Notes under the pieces: model-generated | Databases searched by the model: none | Seen by the model: the letters and a program-made list of their open reading frames with translations, nothing else | Told to the model about the DNA's origin: nothing | Source of the DNA: Streptomyces sp. NBC_00341 | Lineage (GTDB): Bacteria > Actinomycetota > Actinomycetes > Streptomycetales > Streptomycetaceae | Assembly: GCF_041435055.1 (NCBI RefSeq) | Contig: NZ_CP108002.1 | Location: 5,890,001-5,954,000, forward strand | Reading direction: 5' to 3' | Length of the DNA: 64,000 nucleotides | Translations under genes and position numbers: made by a program | Part shown: positions 52,078 to 60,612 of the stretch, one piece after another | Numbering within the stretch: position 1 is the first letter of the stretch | Layout: each line of letters starts with the position of its first letter

Positions 52078-52113
52078 CGGTGGTGCGACGGACAACCGTC
52101 CGTCGCACCACCG
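52078..52113 (+). terminator. Terminator of the ABC operon
   Basis: A 16-bp perfect stem with loop AACC lies 75 bases after the ATPase stop. It separates the ABC operon from the glycosyltransferase locus. Confidence 0.88.
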
Positions 52114-52186
52114 GCGTATCCGCTTACGGTCGTCCCGCTGCGAGTCGCCGATCCAACGGTGGCCGCCCACAAGGGAGATCGGGGGT

Positions 52187-54076
52187 GTGCTCGTGCGGAT
52201 CGGACTCCTCACCGACGGTGGTTATCCGTATGCGACCGGTGAGTCCAGACTCTGGTGCGACCGTCTGGTGCGGGGGCTGTCGCAACACGAGTTCGATCTC
52301 TTCGCGCTGAGCCGGGACGCCGAACAGGAGGCGCGCGGCTGGGTCCAGCTCCCCCTCCAGGTGAGCCGGGTGCGGACGGCGCCGCTGTGGACCGCCGACG
52401 AGGACGCCCTGGGCCTGCACGCCCCCAGGGGGCTGCTCGCACGACTGCTCACCGGCGGGGGCGCGCACTCCTACGGACGGCGTGAACGACGGCGCTTCAC
52501 CACCCACTTCACGGCGCTCGCGACCGCGGTCTGCGCCGCGGGCGCGTCCCTGGCCGAGCGGGGCGACGGCCCCGAGGACGGGCTGCCCGGCGATGACGGA
52601 CGGCCCGTTGCGGGCGCGCGGCCGGATGGGGACGCGCGTTTCACAGATGCCGGACGGCTTGCCGATGACGCGCGTTTCACCGATGACGCGCGGTTCACGG
52701 ACGGCCTCTACGGGCTGGCCGAACTGGCCTGCGAACACGGCGGGCTTCCCGCGGCGCTCCGCTCCGAGACCGCGGTACGGATCCTGGAGGCGGCCTGCCG
52801 CGCGCCCGGCACCGGCCGCACCGTCCAGGCCGCCACCGTCCCCGACCTCCTCGCCTTCGCCGCGGAACTCGACCGGGTGCTCCGCCCGCTCTCCCTCGAC
52901 TGGTACGACGAGGAGGGCCTCGGTGCCGTGGACCTCTGCCACGCCGCCTCCGGAGGCGCCGCCGCCCTGCCCGGCCTGCTGGCCAAACGCTTCTTCGGCG
53001 TGCCGCTGCTGGTCACGGAGCACTCCGTGCGCCTGCGGTCGCACTACCTCGCGGCGGCCGGCACCCCGCTCAGTGCGCCGGTGCGCGCCCTCCTCGCGAA
53101 CTTCCACGGCCGGCTCGCCGCCGAGGTGTACCGCCAGGCCGCGCTGATCACCCCGGGCAACACCCACGCCCGCCGTTGGCAGGAGCGCTGCGGCGCGGAC
53201 CCCGCCAAGGTGCGCACGGTCTACCCCGGCATGGAGTCGGGCCGGTTCGCGGCGCTGGGCGAGACCGAGGGCGACGGCGGCCCGGACGCCCTGGTGTGGG
53301 TCGGCCGGATCGAGCCCGCCAAGGACCTGGTCGCCCTGCTGCACGCCTTCGCGGAGGTGCGCAGGGCAGAGCCCGACGCCCGGCTGCGGATCATCGGCGC
53401 GGCGGCCCAGGGGCCGGAGGGTGCCGGCTACCTCGCCCAGTGCCGGGCGCTCGCCGCCCAGCTCTTCCCGGACGAGGCCGCCGGAGCGCACGCCGTGGGC
53501 GACAACCCGGTCTCCTTCGAGGAGATCGGCGGGGCCGAGGTCCCCGACCTCGCCCAGGCGTACGCGGCCGGCGGGATCGTGGTGCTCTCCAGCGTGGTCG
53601 AGGGCTTCCCGATCAGCCTGGTCGAGGCGATGTTCTGCGGCCGGGCCACGGTCTCCACCGATGTCGGCGCGGTCGTCGAGGTGATCGGCGGGACGGGGCT
53701 CGTGGTGCCGCCGCGCAATCCCCGGGCGCTCGCGGACGCCTGTCTGGCGCTGCTGCGCGACCCCGAGCGCCGTGCGCGCCTGGGTGCGGCCGCCCGCGCC
53801 CGCGCGCTCGAACTCTTCACGGTCGAACAGAACCTCGCGGCATTTCGCTCCATTTACCTGGAGCTGATCGCTCGGGCGCCGGTGCGCAGGGGCGCGGCGA
53901 CGGCGAACGAGGACGGCGGACCGCGCCCCTTCGCCACCCCGCCGGAGGCCCATGTCCTCGACCTGTGGCCGGAGCCGGACGAAGGCCTCGCCCCGGGACC
54001 GGCCGAGCGCACACCCAGCTGGGCCGGGAGCGGAGTCTGCGCGGGGGCGCGCGGAGCGGGGGACGGCGATGCGTGA
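52187..54076 (+). CDS. PelF-like glycosyltransferase (GT4 with DUF3492 N-domain)
   Basis: A 629-residue retaining GT4 enzyme. The N-domain begins IGLLTDGGYPYATGESRLW, like the DUF3492 region of PelF, and VPLLVTEHSVRLRSHYLAA matches the PelF TEHG-type motif. The donor domain has VVWVGRIEPAKDL-like, VLSSVVEGFPISLVEAMFCG and TDVGAVVEVIGG. PelF polymerises UDP-N-acetylgalactosamine in the Pel exopolysaccharide pathway. A DARFTD tandem insertion (residues about 145-170) is lineage-specific. GTG 52187 has AAGGGAG 9 bases upstream; GTG 52193 is possible. First gene of a coupled operon with a membrane protein, an epimerase and a spherulin-4 hydrolase. Confidence 0.87.
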   Translation: MLVRIGLLTDGGYPYATGESRLWCDRLVRGLSQHEFDLFALSRDAEQEARGWVQLPLQVSRVRTAPLWTADEDALGLHAPRGLLARLLTGGGAHSYGRRERRRFTTHFTALATAVCAAGASLAERGDGPEDGLPGDDGRPVAGARPDGDARFTDAGRLADDARFTDDARFTDGLYGLAELACEHGGLPAALRSETAVRILEAACRAPGTGRTVQAATVPDLLAFAAELDRVLRPLSLDWYDEEGLGAVDLCHAASGGAAALPGLLAKRFFGVPLLVTEHSVRLRSHYLAAAGTPLSAPVRALLANFHGRLAAEVYRQAALITPGNTHARRWQERCGADPAKVRTVYPGMESGRFAALGETEGDGGPDALVWVGRIEPAKDLVALLHAFAEVRRAEPDARLRIIGAAAQGPEGAGYLAQCRALAAQLFPDEAAGAHAVGDNPVSFEEIGGAEVPDLAQAYAAGGIVVLSSVVEGFPISLVEAMFCGRATVSTDVGAVVEVIGGTGLVVPPRNPRALADACLALLRDPERRARLGAAARARALELFTVEQNLAAFRSIYLELIARAPVRRGAATANEDGGPRPFATPPEAHVLDLWPEPDEGLAPGPAERTPSWAGSGVCAGARGAGDGDA

Positions 54077-55544
54077 CCAGGAAGCGGCCGGACCGGGCCG
54101 CCGTACGGACCGGACCGGGACACCCGGCGCCCCCGGTGAGGAGCACGGAGGAACGACGATGGGCCGCCCGACCGAGGTACCCGGTACACCGGCGACCGGA
54201 AGTGGCTGGGACCCCCGCTCGCGGGCGCTCGTCCCCGGTTCACCGGCCGGGTCAGGGGGGACGGCGAAGGTCGGGTCAGGGGGGACGGCGAAGGCCGGGA
54301 CCGCCCCTGAGCCCCCCGAGACGCCGGCTCAAGTCGCCCCGGAGCACGTGACCCAGCCCGCCGCGCACTCCACGTCCGCCGCGCCCGGCGCGCACTCCAC
54401 CTCCTCCGCCTCCTCCGCGCTCTCCCCCCGCGCCCCCGAGATCGCGCACGCCGCCCCGGCGCGCAAGCTCAGTACCGGGCGGCGCGGTCCCGCCGACCCG
54501 GTGAAGGCGCTCATGCACCGGCACCGCGAACTCTGCGAACGCGCCGTCGACCCGCTGGAGATCGCCGCCGGGCTCGAAGCCCACGGCGTCACCGACCGCA
54601 CCGCCGCCCGCTACCGGCACCGTGACGTCTTCTCGCTCGCGGAGGAGCTGTTCGCACGGGTACCGGGTATCCCGCGGGAGCCCGTCGCGGTGCTCTCCGC
54701 TCCGGCGCGTGACATCCGGACGCGCGCCGCGTGGTCGCTCCGGGCGCTGCTGCCGGGCGCCGCCTGCCTGGCGACCCTGCTCACGCTGCGGCTCACCGAC
54801 GGGGTGCTCGGCGGCGAGGCACGGCTCGCCATCGGCAGCGGCGGTGCCCTCCTCGCGTTCGTCGGGCTCGCCGTCGCCCTGCGCACCGGGCCGCTCTCCA
54901 CCGGCGGCCGCGCCACGGGAGCCGCCAACCTGTACGGCTGCTGGCTGCTCGGCTACGCCCTGTACGGCGAGGCCCTGCTCCACCAGGTGCTCAGCGGCGG
55001 ACCGGAAGGCCCCTGGGACATCACCCCGGCGCCGCTGCTCGGGCTCGCCGTCGCGGTCGCCCCGGCCGCCTGGTGCGCGCACCTCTTCTCGGTGCACGCG
55101 CACCGCAAACTCAACGGCAGCCGCGCACTCGAGGAGTTCGCGGCAGGCGTGCGCCCCCTGCTGTTCGGCGCCGTCACGGCCTTCCTCTGCGCCGTCACCG
55201 GGCTGCTGTACCTGGCCGGACTCGGGACCGGGGGCGGAGCACCCGTCGGGGCGGCCGGACTCGGGGTACTGCTCCTGTTGGCCCGGCTCCTCACCGTCCA
55301 CGGCTTCCCCGAACCGGCCGCCACCGGACTCGCCGCCGCCTGCGCCGTCGAGGCCGCCGCCCCCGCCCTGGTCCTGGCCGGGCGGCTGCCCGGTCTCCAC
55401 CCCCTCGCCCGGCCCGTCGACGCCCTCGTGGCGGCGGCGGGCGCCGGAGCCGTACCCGCCGTGGCCTGTGGCGCTGCCGCGCTCGGCCTGCTGACCACCG
55501 CCACCGTCGCGCTCTCCCGAGCCTCCGCCCACACCGCCGCCTGA
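54069..55544 (+). CDS. Polytopic membrane protein of the Pel-like locus
   Basis: A 491-residue protein. The first 135 residues are Pro/Gly/Ser-rich and contain a 24-base direct repeat (GSGGTAK twice). A conserved soluble segment (DPVKALMHRHRELCERAVDP, LEAHGVTDRTAARYRHRDVF) leads to about ten membrane helices from residue 215 to the end. It takes the place of PelG (flippase) in the operon but I see no clear similarity; it may export the polymer. ATG 54069 overlaps the glycosyltransferase stop by 8 bases. Confidence 0.75.
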   Translation: MRDQEAAGPGRRTDRTGTPGAPGEEHGGTTMGRPTEVPGTPATGSGWDPRSRALVPGSPAGSGGTAKVGSGGTAKAGTAPEPPETPAQVAPEHVTQPAAHSTSAAPGAHSTSSASSALSPRAPEIAHAAPARKLSTGRRGPADPVKALMHRHRELCERAVDPLEIAAGLEAHGVTDRTAARYRHRDVFSLAEELFARVPGIPREPVAVLSAPARDIRTRAAWSLRALLPGAACLATLLTLRLTDGVLGGEARLAIGSGGALLAFVGLAVALRTGPLSTGGRATGAANLYGCWLLGYALYGEALLHQVLSGGPEGPWDITPAPLLGLAVAVAPAAWCAHLFSVHAHRKLNGSRALEEFAAGVRPLLFGAVTAFLCAVTGLLYLAGLGTGGGAPVGAAGLGVLLLLARLLTVHGFPEPAATGLAAACAVEAAAPALVLAGRLPGLHPLARPVDALVAAAGAGAVPAVACGAAALGLLTTATVALSRASAHTAA

Positions 55545-55636
55545 CGCACACCACGACGCACCACCGACACCCCGCGGAGCCGACGCCGCGGGTCCCTTCC
55601 CGCACCGTACGCAACTGCCTCAAGGAGACACCGGAC

Positions 55637-55696
55637 ATGACCCCCCAATACCTCGCACCGGCAGCCCGCCGTCGGCACCCAGGGGGCGCACGATGA
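55637..55696 (+). CDS. 19-codon mini-ORF coupled to the epimerase
   Basis: MTPQYLAPAARRRHPGGAR has AAGGAG 9 bases before its ATG, and its stop overlaps the epimerase start as ATGA. The epimerase itself has only GGGGG near its start, so ribosomes probably arrive through this mini-ORF. The peptide is basic and may have no role beyond coupling. Confidence 0.55.
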   Translation: MTPQYLAPAARRRHPGGAR

Positions 55697-56658
55697 GGGT
55701 GCTGCTGCTCGGAGCCAACGGATTCCTCGGCCGGTTCGTCGCCGACCGGCTGCTCGCCGACCCGGCCGTACACCTCACGGCGCTCGGCCGCGGTGACGAC
55801 GCCGACGTACGGTTCGACCTCGCCAGCGGCAGCCCGGGAGCCCTCACCCGCTTCCTGGACGCCGTCCACCCCGGAGTCGTCGTCAACTGCGCGGGCGCCA
55901 CCCGCGGCGGGGCGCGCGACCTGACCCGCCACAACACCGTCGCCGTCGCCACCGTCTGCGAGGCGATGCGGCGCAGCGGCTGCACCGCCCGGCTGGTCCA
56001 GGTCGGCTGCTCCTCCGAGTACGGCCCCTCGCAGCCCGGCTCGTCCACCGCTGAGGACGCCATCCCGCGCCCCGGCGGCCCGTACGGCGTCAGCAAGCTC
56101 GCCGCCACCGAACTCGTCCTCGGCTCCGGCCTCGACGCGGTGGTGCTGCGGGTCTTCTCGCCGGTCGGCCCCGGCACCCCGGCCGGTTCCCCGCTCGGCC
56201 GGCTCGCGGAGGCGATGCGCCGCGCCATGCAGTCCGGTGACGGCGAGCTGAAGCTCAGCGGCCTCGGCGTGCAGCGCGACTTCGTCGATGTGCGCGACGT
56301 CGCGCGCGCCGTGCACGCCGCCTCGCTCTCCGCCGCCCAGGGCGTCGTCAACATCGGCACCGGCCGGGCCGTGCGCCTGCGTGACGCCGCCGCCGTACTC
56401 GCCAAGGTCGCCGGGTACGCCGGTGCGCTCCACGAGCTGGACACGCCCCCTGCCCGGCTGCCCATCGGCGCCCCCCGCACCTCCGCCGAATCGGTCATGG
56501 AGCACCTCTCGGCCACCCCGTCGCCCTACCCGGACGGCTGCGGCGCCTGGCAGCAGGCAGACGTCCGCACGGCCAGGGACCGGCTCGGCTGGCGCCCCCG
56601 GATCAACCTGGAGGAGTCCCTCGCGGACATCTGGATGGAGGCGGCGTGCCGTATCTGA
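55693..56658 (+). CDS. NAD-dependent sugar-nucleotide epimerase/dehydratase
   Basis: A 321-residue SDR enzyme. NAD-binding GANGFLGRF at the N-terminus, catalytic Ser/Tyr-Lys in QVGCSSEYG and PYGVSKLAA, and FVDVRDVARAV at the back. In Pel loci, PelX epimerises UDP-GlcNAc to UDP-GalNAc; the same job here would feed the glycosyltransferase, but the substrate is inferred. ATG 55693 overlaps the mini-ORF; the end overlaps the next gene by 13 bases. Confidence 0.9.
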   Translation: MRVLLLGANGFLGRFVADRLLADPAVHLTALGRGDDADVRFDLASGSPGALTRFLDAVHPGVVVNCAGATRGGARDLTRHNTVAVATVCEAMRRSGCTARLVQVGCSSEYGPSQPGSSTAEDAIPRPGGPYGVSKLAATELVLGSGLDAVVLRVFSPVGPGTPAGSPLGRLAEAMRRAMQSGDGELKLSGLGVQRDFVDVRDVARAVHAASLSAAQGVVNIGTGRAVRLRDAAAVLAKVAGYAGALHELDTPPARLPIGAPRTSAESVMEHLSATPSPYPDGCGAWQQADVRTARDRLGWRPRINLEESLADIWMEAACRI

Positions 56659-57488
56659 CCAGCAGCGGTACGGCCCGCCGCACCAGCGGCGCGGACCGGC
56701 TCGGCTTCGGCGTCCCCGGCTACGCCCACCCGCTGCTCGCACCCGTCGAATGGGCCGAGCTGACCCGCCCCGGCACCCCGCTGCACTGGGCCGTCCTCGA
56801 CATCGACAACGGCCCCGGCACCCGTCCCGACCCGCACTGCCTGGAGGCCGCGGGCCGACTCCGTAACGCCCGTGAACGGGCCGTGCACGGCGAGGAGGCG
56901 CTGGACACCGTACGGGCCTCCGCCGGCCGGCTGCTCGGCCGGCTCGATCTGGCCTTCGGCAACCGGCCGTTCGACGAACTGCTCACCGACGCCCGGTCCT
57001 TCCTGGACTGGTACCGCGTCGACGGCTTCTACCTCGACCGGTGCCCGGCCGACCGCCCCGGCCTCCCGGCGGTGCGCCGGCTCACCAGCACGCTCGCCGC
57101 GCTCCTGGCGGACTGCGACAGCGCGCGGGACGGCGGGCACCTGGTGCTCGGCCACGACACCCACCCGTACCCCGGCTACGCGGAGGCCGCCGACCAGCTC
57201 GTCACCTTTCGCGGCCCGTGGACCGACTACCGCTGGTCGCAGGTTGCGGAGTGGACCGCCGCCTATCCGCCCGGCCGGTTCGCGCACTTCGTCCACGGCG
57301 TCCCGCGCAGCCATCTGGAGGAGGCGATGCGGATCGCGCGCTGGCAGGGCGCCGGGACGATCTTCTTCACCGACCGCACCGGGGCGGCGGATCCGGCGCA
57401 CAGGCGTGGACAAACCAATCCATTCGCGACGCTGCCCAGCTACTGGGACGAAATCGTCTCGCGGATCGGACCTGGTATCTCGGAATGA
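56646..57488 (+). CDS. Spherulin-4-family glycosidase (GH135/GH166-like)
   Basis: A 280-residue TIM-barrel protein. Motifs FGVPGYAHPLLAPVEWAEL, WAVLDIDNGPGTRPD and WYRVDGFYLDRCPAD match the spherulin-4 fold, in which an Asp/Glu pair in the NPNSGPG- and GIFFDE-like regions cleaves alpha-1,4-galactosaminidic bonds (Sph3, PelA hydrolase domain). No signal peptide is evident, so it may work inside or be exported non-classically. GTG 56646 overlaps the epimerase by 13 bases. It supports a galactosamine-containing polymer as product of this locus. Confidence 0.85.
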   Translation: MPYLTSSGTARRTSGADRLGFGVPGYAHPLLAPVEWAELTRPGTPLHWAVLDIDNGPGTRPDPHCLEAAGRLRNARERAVHGEEALDTVRASAGRLLGRLDLAFGNRPFDELLTDARSFLDWYRVDGFYLDRCPADRPGLPAVRRLTSTLAALLADCDSARDGGHLVLGHDTHPYPGYAEAADQLVTFRGPWTDYRWSQVAEWTAAYPPGRFAHFVHGVPRSHLEEAMRIARWQGAGTIFFTDRTGAADPAHRRGQTNPFATLPSYWDEIVSRIGPGISE

Positions 57489-57573
57489 GAGGGGGCGTGG
57501 CAGTGTTACCGCAAGAACAACCGTACGTAGTCGAAGTACGTAGAAACCGACCACCTGCATTGTTGAGGTTCCT

Positions 57574-58752
57574 GTGTCGCTGCCACCCCTGGTCGAGCCA
57601 GCTGCTGAGCTCACCGTCGACGAGGTCCGCAGGTACTCCCGCCACCTGATCATCCCCGATGTCGGGATGGACGGGCAGAAGCGGCTGAAGAACGCGAAGG
57701 TGCTCTGTGTGGGCGCCGGCGGTCTCGGCTCGCCGGCCCTGATGTACCTGGCCGCCGCCGGTGTCGGAACGCTCGGCATCGTGGAGTTCGACGAGGTCGA
57801 CGAGTCGAACCTGCAGCGCCAGATCATCCACAGCCAGGCCGATATCGGCAAGTCCAAGGCCTTGTCGGCCAAGGAGACCGTGCAGGGGATCAACCCCCTG
57901 GTCAACGTGATCCTTCACGAGGAACGGCTCGAAGCCGAGAACGTGATGGACATCTTCGCCCAGTACGACCTGATCGTGGACGGCACGGACAACTTCGCCA
58001 CCCGCTATCTCGTCAACGACGCGGCCGTGCTGCTGAACAAGCCGTACGTCTGGGGTTCCATCTACCGGTTCGACGGCCAGGCGTCCGTCTTCTGGTCAGA
58101 GCACGGCCCCTGCTACCGCTGCCTCTACCCGGAGCCGCCGCCCCCCGGCATGGTTCCCTCCTGCGCAGAGGGCGGCGTGCTGGGCGTGCTCTGCGCGTCC
58201 ATCGGCTCCATCCAGGTCAACGAGGCCATCAAGCTGCTCGCCGGAATCGGTGACCCGCTCGTCGGCCGGCTGATGATCTACGACGCGCTGGAGATGCAGT
58301 ACCGCCAGGTCAAGGTCCGCAAGGACCCCGACTGCGCGGTCTGCGGCGAGAACCCGACCGTCACCGAACTCATCGATTACGAGGCCTTCTGCGGCGTCGT
58401 GTCCGAGGAGGCCCAGGAGGCGGCGCTCGGCTCCACGATCACTCCCAAGCAGCTCAAGGAGTGGATGGACGCGGACGAGAAGATCGAGCTGATCGACGTC
58501 CGGGAGCCGAACGAGTTCGAGATCGTCGCGATCCCCGGCGCGAAGCTCATCCCGAAGAACGAGTTCCTGATGGGCAACGCCCTCCAGGACCTCCCGCAGG
58601 ACAAGCGCATCGTGCTGAACTGCAAGACCGGTGTCCGCAGCGCGGAGGTCCTCGCGGTCCTCAAGTCGGCGGGCTTCGCGGACGCGGTGCACGTCGGCGG
58701 CGGCGTGATCGGCTGGGTCAACCAGATCGAGCCCGAGAAGCCGGTGTACTAG
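57574..58752 (+). CDS. moeZ: MoeZ adenylyltransferase/sulfurtransferase
   Basis: A 392-residue protein joining a ThiF/MoeB-type adenylation domain (VGAGGLGSPALMYLAAAGVG, zinc Cys pairs CYRC and CAVC) to a C-terminal rhodanese domain with active-site Cys in LNCKTGVRS. It activates the C-terminus of sulfur-carrier proteins (MoaD, CysO, ThiS) and loads sulfur on them for molybdopterin, cysteine and thiamine-type synthesis; in Streptomyces it also serves thio-containing natural products. GTG 57574 follows GAGGTT. Direct repeats GTACGTAG lie about 40 bases upstream. Its terminator is split by an insertion element. Confidence 0.94.
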   Translation: MSLPPLVEPAAELTVDEVRRYSRHLIIPDVGMDGQKRLKNAKVLCVGAGGLGSPALMYLAAAGVGTLGIVEFDEVDESNLQRQIIHSQADIGKSKALSAKETVQGINPLVNVILHEERLEAENVMDIFAQYDLIVDGTDNFATRYLVNDAAVLLNKPYVWGSIYRFDGQASVFWSEHGPCYRCLYPEPPPPGMVPSCAEGGVLGVLCASIGSIQVNEAIKLLAGIGDPLVGRLMIYDALEMQYRQVKVRKDPDCAVCGENPTVTELIDYEAFCGVVSEEAQEAALGSTITPKQLKEWMDADEKIELIDVREPNEFEIVAIPGAKLIPKNEFLMGNALQDLPQDKRIVLNCKTGVRSAEVLAVLKSAGFADAVHVGGGVIGWVNQIEPEKPVY

Positions 58753-58788
58753 AACGTTTTCGAAGGGGCCGGTCCGCATCACGCGGAC

Positions 58789-58809
58789 GCTGTTGGCGAA
58801 TGCCCCTTC
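58789..58809. repeat. Left terminal inverted repeat
   Basis: Begins GCTGTTGGCGAATGCCCC and ends TTC; identical in inverse order to 60545-60565. Confidence 0.9.
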
Positions 58810-58845
58810 ACTCCGTCCCATCGGATTTATCCGGTGGGACGGAGT
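58810..58845 (-). terminator. Hairpin at the transposase stop
   Basis: ACTCCGTCCCA (58810-58820) pairs with TGGGACGGAGT (58835-58845); the transposase TAA (58827-58829) lies in the loop. It may block transcription entering or leaving the element and may now also end moeZ transcripts. Confidence 0.7.
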
Positions 58846-60479
58846 GCTGCGAAGTGTGAGGTGCGTGTTGGGGCGAGTGGGGTGCCTGTGAGCCAGGCGT
58901 CGAGGCGGGTGAGGTTCATTCCGGCTGCGGTCAGCAGGTGTTGCAGGTGGGTTTTGGGATGGCCTCGGTAGCGGGACCTGCGCAGCCCGAAGGCGCGGAC
59001 GCCCTGGGAGATGGTGCCTTCGATGCCGGCTCGGTGCTTGTAGCGTTGTTTCCATGGGTCGGTTTGCTGGTCGAGCCGGGCTGTGCGGAGGGCTTCGTGT
59101 TCGTCGCGGTGCCGCAGGGTGATCTCGCGTCCCATGTAGGCGACGCCGCGGGTGCACTGGTCGCGTGAGGGGCAGGGGCGGCAGTCCGCGGGTGAGAATC
59201 GGGCGCGGATCACGGGGCCTGACGAGCGTCGCCCGTCGTGCTGCCACTGTCTGCTGGTCCTGCCGTTCGGGCAGGTCACCTGCTTGTTGTCCCAGTCGAC
59301 GGCGAAGGCGTCGATGCTGTAGCCGTTGTTCGCGGCGGCCTGCCAGCCGGTGTTGGCCCCGACCGGTCCCACCAGTTCGATGCCATGGTCACGGCGGGCG
59401 GCGACCAGGTGTGCGGCATCGACGTAGCCGGCGTCGACCAGATGGACATCAGGCAACAGGTCCCGGCGGGCGAGAGCGTCGTGGATCTGGTCGGTGACCT
59501 GGACGTCGGCAGTGGCAGCGGTGGTGGTGATGACCTCGGTGATCAGGTGTGGGGCATCGGGTTCGCAGGTTTCGGTCAGATGAACCTTGTAGCCGCACCA
59601 GGCCCGGTCGCGTTTGGCCCCGTTGCGGGCGTCCGGATCATAGGCCGAGCGGATCCGTAACTGCCCAGGCGGGCAGTCCTTCGGCTTGCGCCAGCTCACC
59701 TCACCGCCGCTGACCTGGTATTCCTGCACCCACATCCGCCGTAGGAACTCCACGGCCGGCAGCTCCCGCAGCCAGGCAGGCGCGTCAACGGACCACACAG
59801 CTTGCAGGAGCGTCATGCCGTCCTGGCCGACCTGTTCGGCGTGGCTGAGCCGGGCAGCCCAGCGGCTGGGGAACTTCGTGTCCTCCGGCCGGGCGGAGTA
59901 CCGGTCGAACCACTCCGGCGGCGTCCGCTCGGCCAGCCACTGCGGAGCCGCGACCGCCAGTGCGTTCAGTGCCGCTCGCATCGCCTCGACGACGGACTCC
60001 AGCCGGTTCACCTCCCGCACCGCCGCCAGCACATGCGTGGCATCACTGCGCTGACGTCCACCGGCCTTGAGCAGCCCGGCCGCCGAAACGCTCTCCAGGA
60101 CCGCATCCAGCACCCCGGCCTCGACGCCACCGGCGATGAGCCGTCCACGGAACTCGCTCAGCACGGAGAAATCGAAGCCCGGATCGGTCAGCTCCAGCCC
60201 GAGCGCGTATTTCCAGTCGATCCTGGAGCGCACCGCGTGAGCGGCCTGCCGGTCCGACATCCCTTCGGCGAACTGCAACACCAGCACCATCGCCAACCGG
60301 CCCGGCGACGCCGCAGGCCGCCCCCGACCCGAGAAAAGACCCGCGAACTCCACATCGGTGAAGACCGGCCCGAGCACATCTCTCACCCGGACTGCCAAGC
60401 ACCCCTTCGGGAAGGCCGCGCGGGCCACCCTGACCGTCTCCGCCGGCACCTCGCCAGGCACACCAGGACGCAACGACAT
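58827..60479 (-). CDS. IS1182-family DDE transposase
   Basis: A 550-residue transposase. The N-domain has the IS1182-type pattern (FSGRGRPAASPGRLAMVLVL, GMSDRQAAHAVRSRIDWKYA, LGLELTDPGFDFSVLSEFR). A catalytic core follows with Asp in VHLVDAGYVDA, an insertion with Cys-rich CPNG/CRPCPSRDQC and Glu in KHRAGIEGTISQGVRAFG. No frameshift is seen, so it is probably active. ATG 60479; the longer frame to 60554 runs into the inverted repeat. Confidence 0.92.
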   Translation of the reverse strand: MSLRPGVPGEVPAETVRVARAAFPKGCLAVRVRDVLGPVFTDVEFAGLFSGRGRPAASPGRLAMVLVLQFAEGMSDRQAAHAVRSRIDWKYALGLELTDPGFDFSVLSEFRGRLIAGGVEAGVLDAVLESVSAAGLLKAGGRQRSDATHVLAAVREVNRLESVVEAMRAALNALAVAAPQWLAERTPPEWFDRYSARPEDTKFPSRWAARLSHAEQVGQDGMTLLQAVWSVDAPAWLRELPAVEFLRRMWVQEYQVSGGEVSWRKPKDCPPGQLRIRSAYDPDARNGAKRDRAWCGYKVHLTETCEPDAPHLITEVITTTAATADVQVTDQIHDALARRDLLPDVHLVDAGYVDAAHLVAARRDHGIELVGPVGANTGWQAAANNGYSIDAFAVDWDNKQVTCPNGRTSRQWQHDGRRSSGPVIRARFSPADCRPCPSRDQCTRGVAYMGREITLRHRDEHEALRTARLDQQTDPWKQRYKHRAGIEGTISQGVRAFGLRRSRYRGHPKTHLQHLLTAAGMNLTRLDAWLTGTPLAPTRTSHFAALRPTG

Positions 60480-60544
60480 CTGCCCACCCCAAACACAACG
60501 TCGGCCTGACCCACCAACGAGATGGATCAGGCCGACGTCACGAC

Positions 60545-60565
60545 GAAGGGGCATTCGCCAACAGC
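60545..60565. repeat. Right terminal inverted repeat
   Basis: Begins GAAGGGGCATTCGCCAAC and ends AGC; perfect match to the left end over 21 bases. Confidence 0.9.
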
Positions 60566-60612
60566 ATCCGCATCACGCGGGCCGGCCCCTTCGGCGTGTC
60601 CACCGTTCGTCG

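Larger units (their letters stand above)
58787..60566 (-). mobile_element. IS1182-family-like insertion sequence
   Basis: A 1.78-kb element with one transposase gene, 21-bp perfect terminal inverted repeats (58789-58809 and 60545-60565) and a 14-bp direct repeat outside (TCCGCATCACGCGG at 58773-58786 and 60567-60580). It appears intact. One or two extra bases lie between each inverted repeat and the direct repeat, so exact ends are uncertain by that amount. Confidence 0.88.
58761..60593 (+). terminator. moeZ terminator split by the insertion element
   Basis: CGAAGGGGCCGGTCCGC (58761-58777) and GCGGGCCGGCCCCTTCG (60577-60593) would pair over 17 bp with one wobble and a short ATCAC loop if the DNA between them were removed. 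The element sits at the tip of this hairpin, and the tip (14 bases) is duplicated on both sides. Confidence 0.8.

Noticed and set aside
58787..60593. Composite transposon or integrative element
   Set aside because: A single transposase with its own inverted repeats accounts for the whole insertion; no second IS copy or cargo was found.
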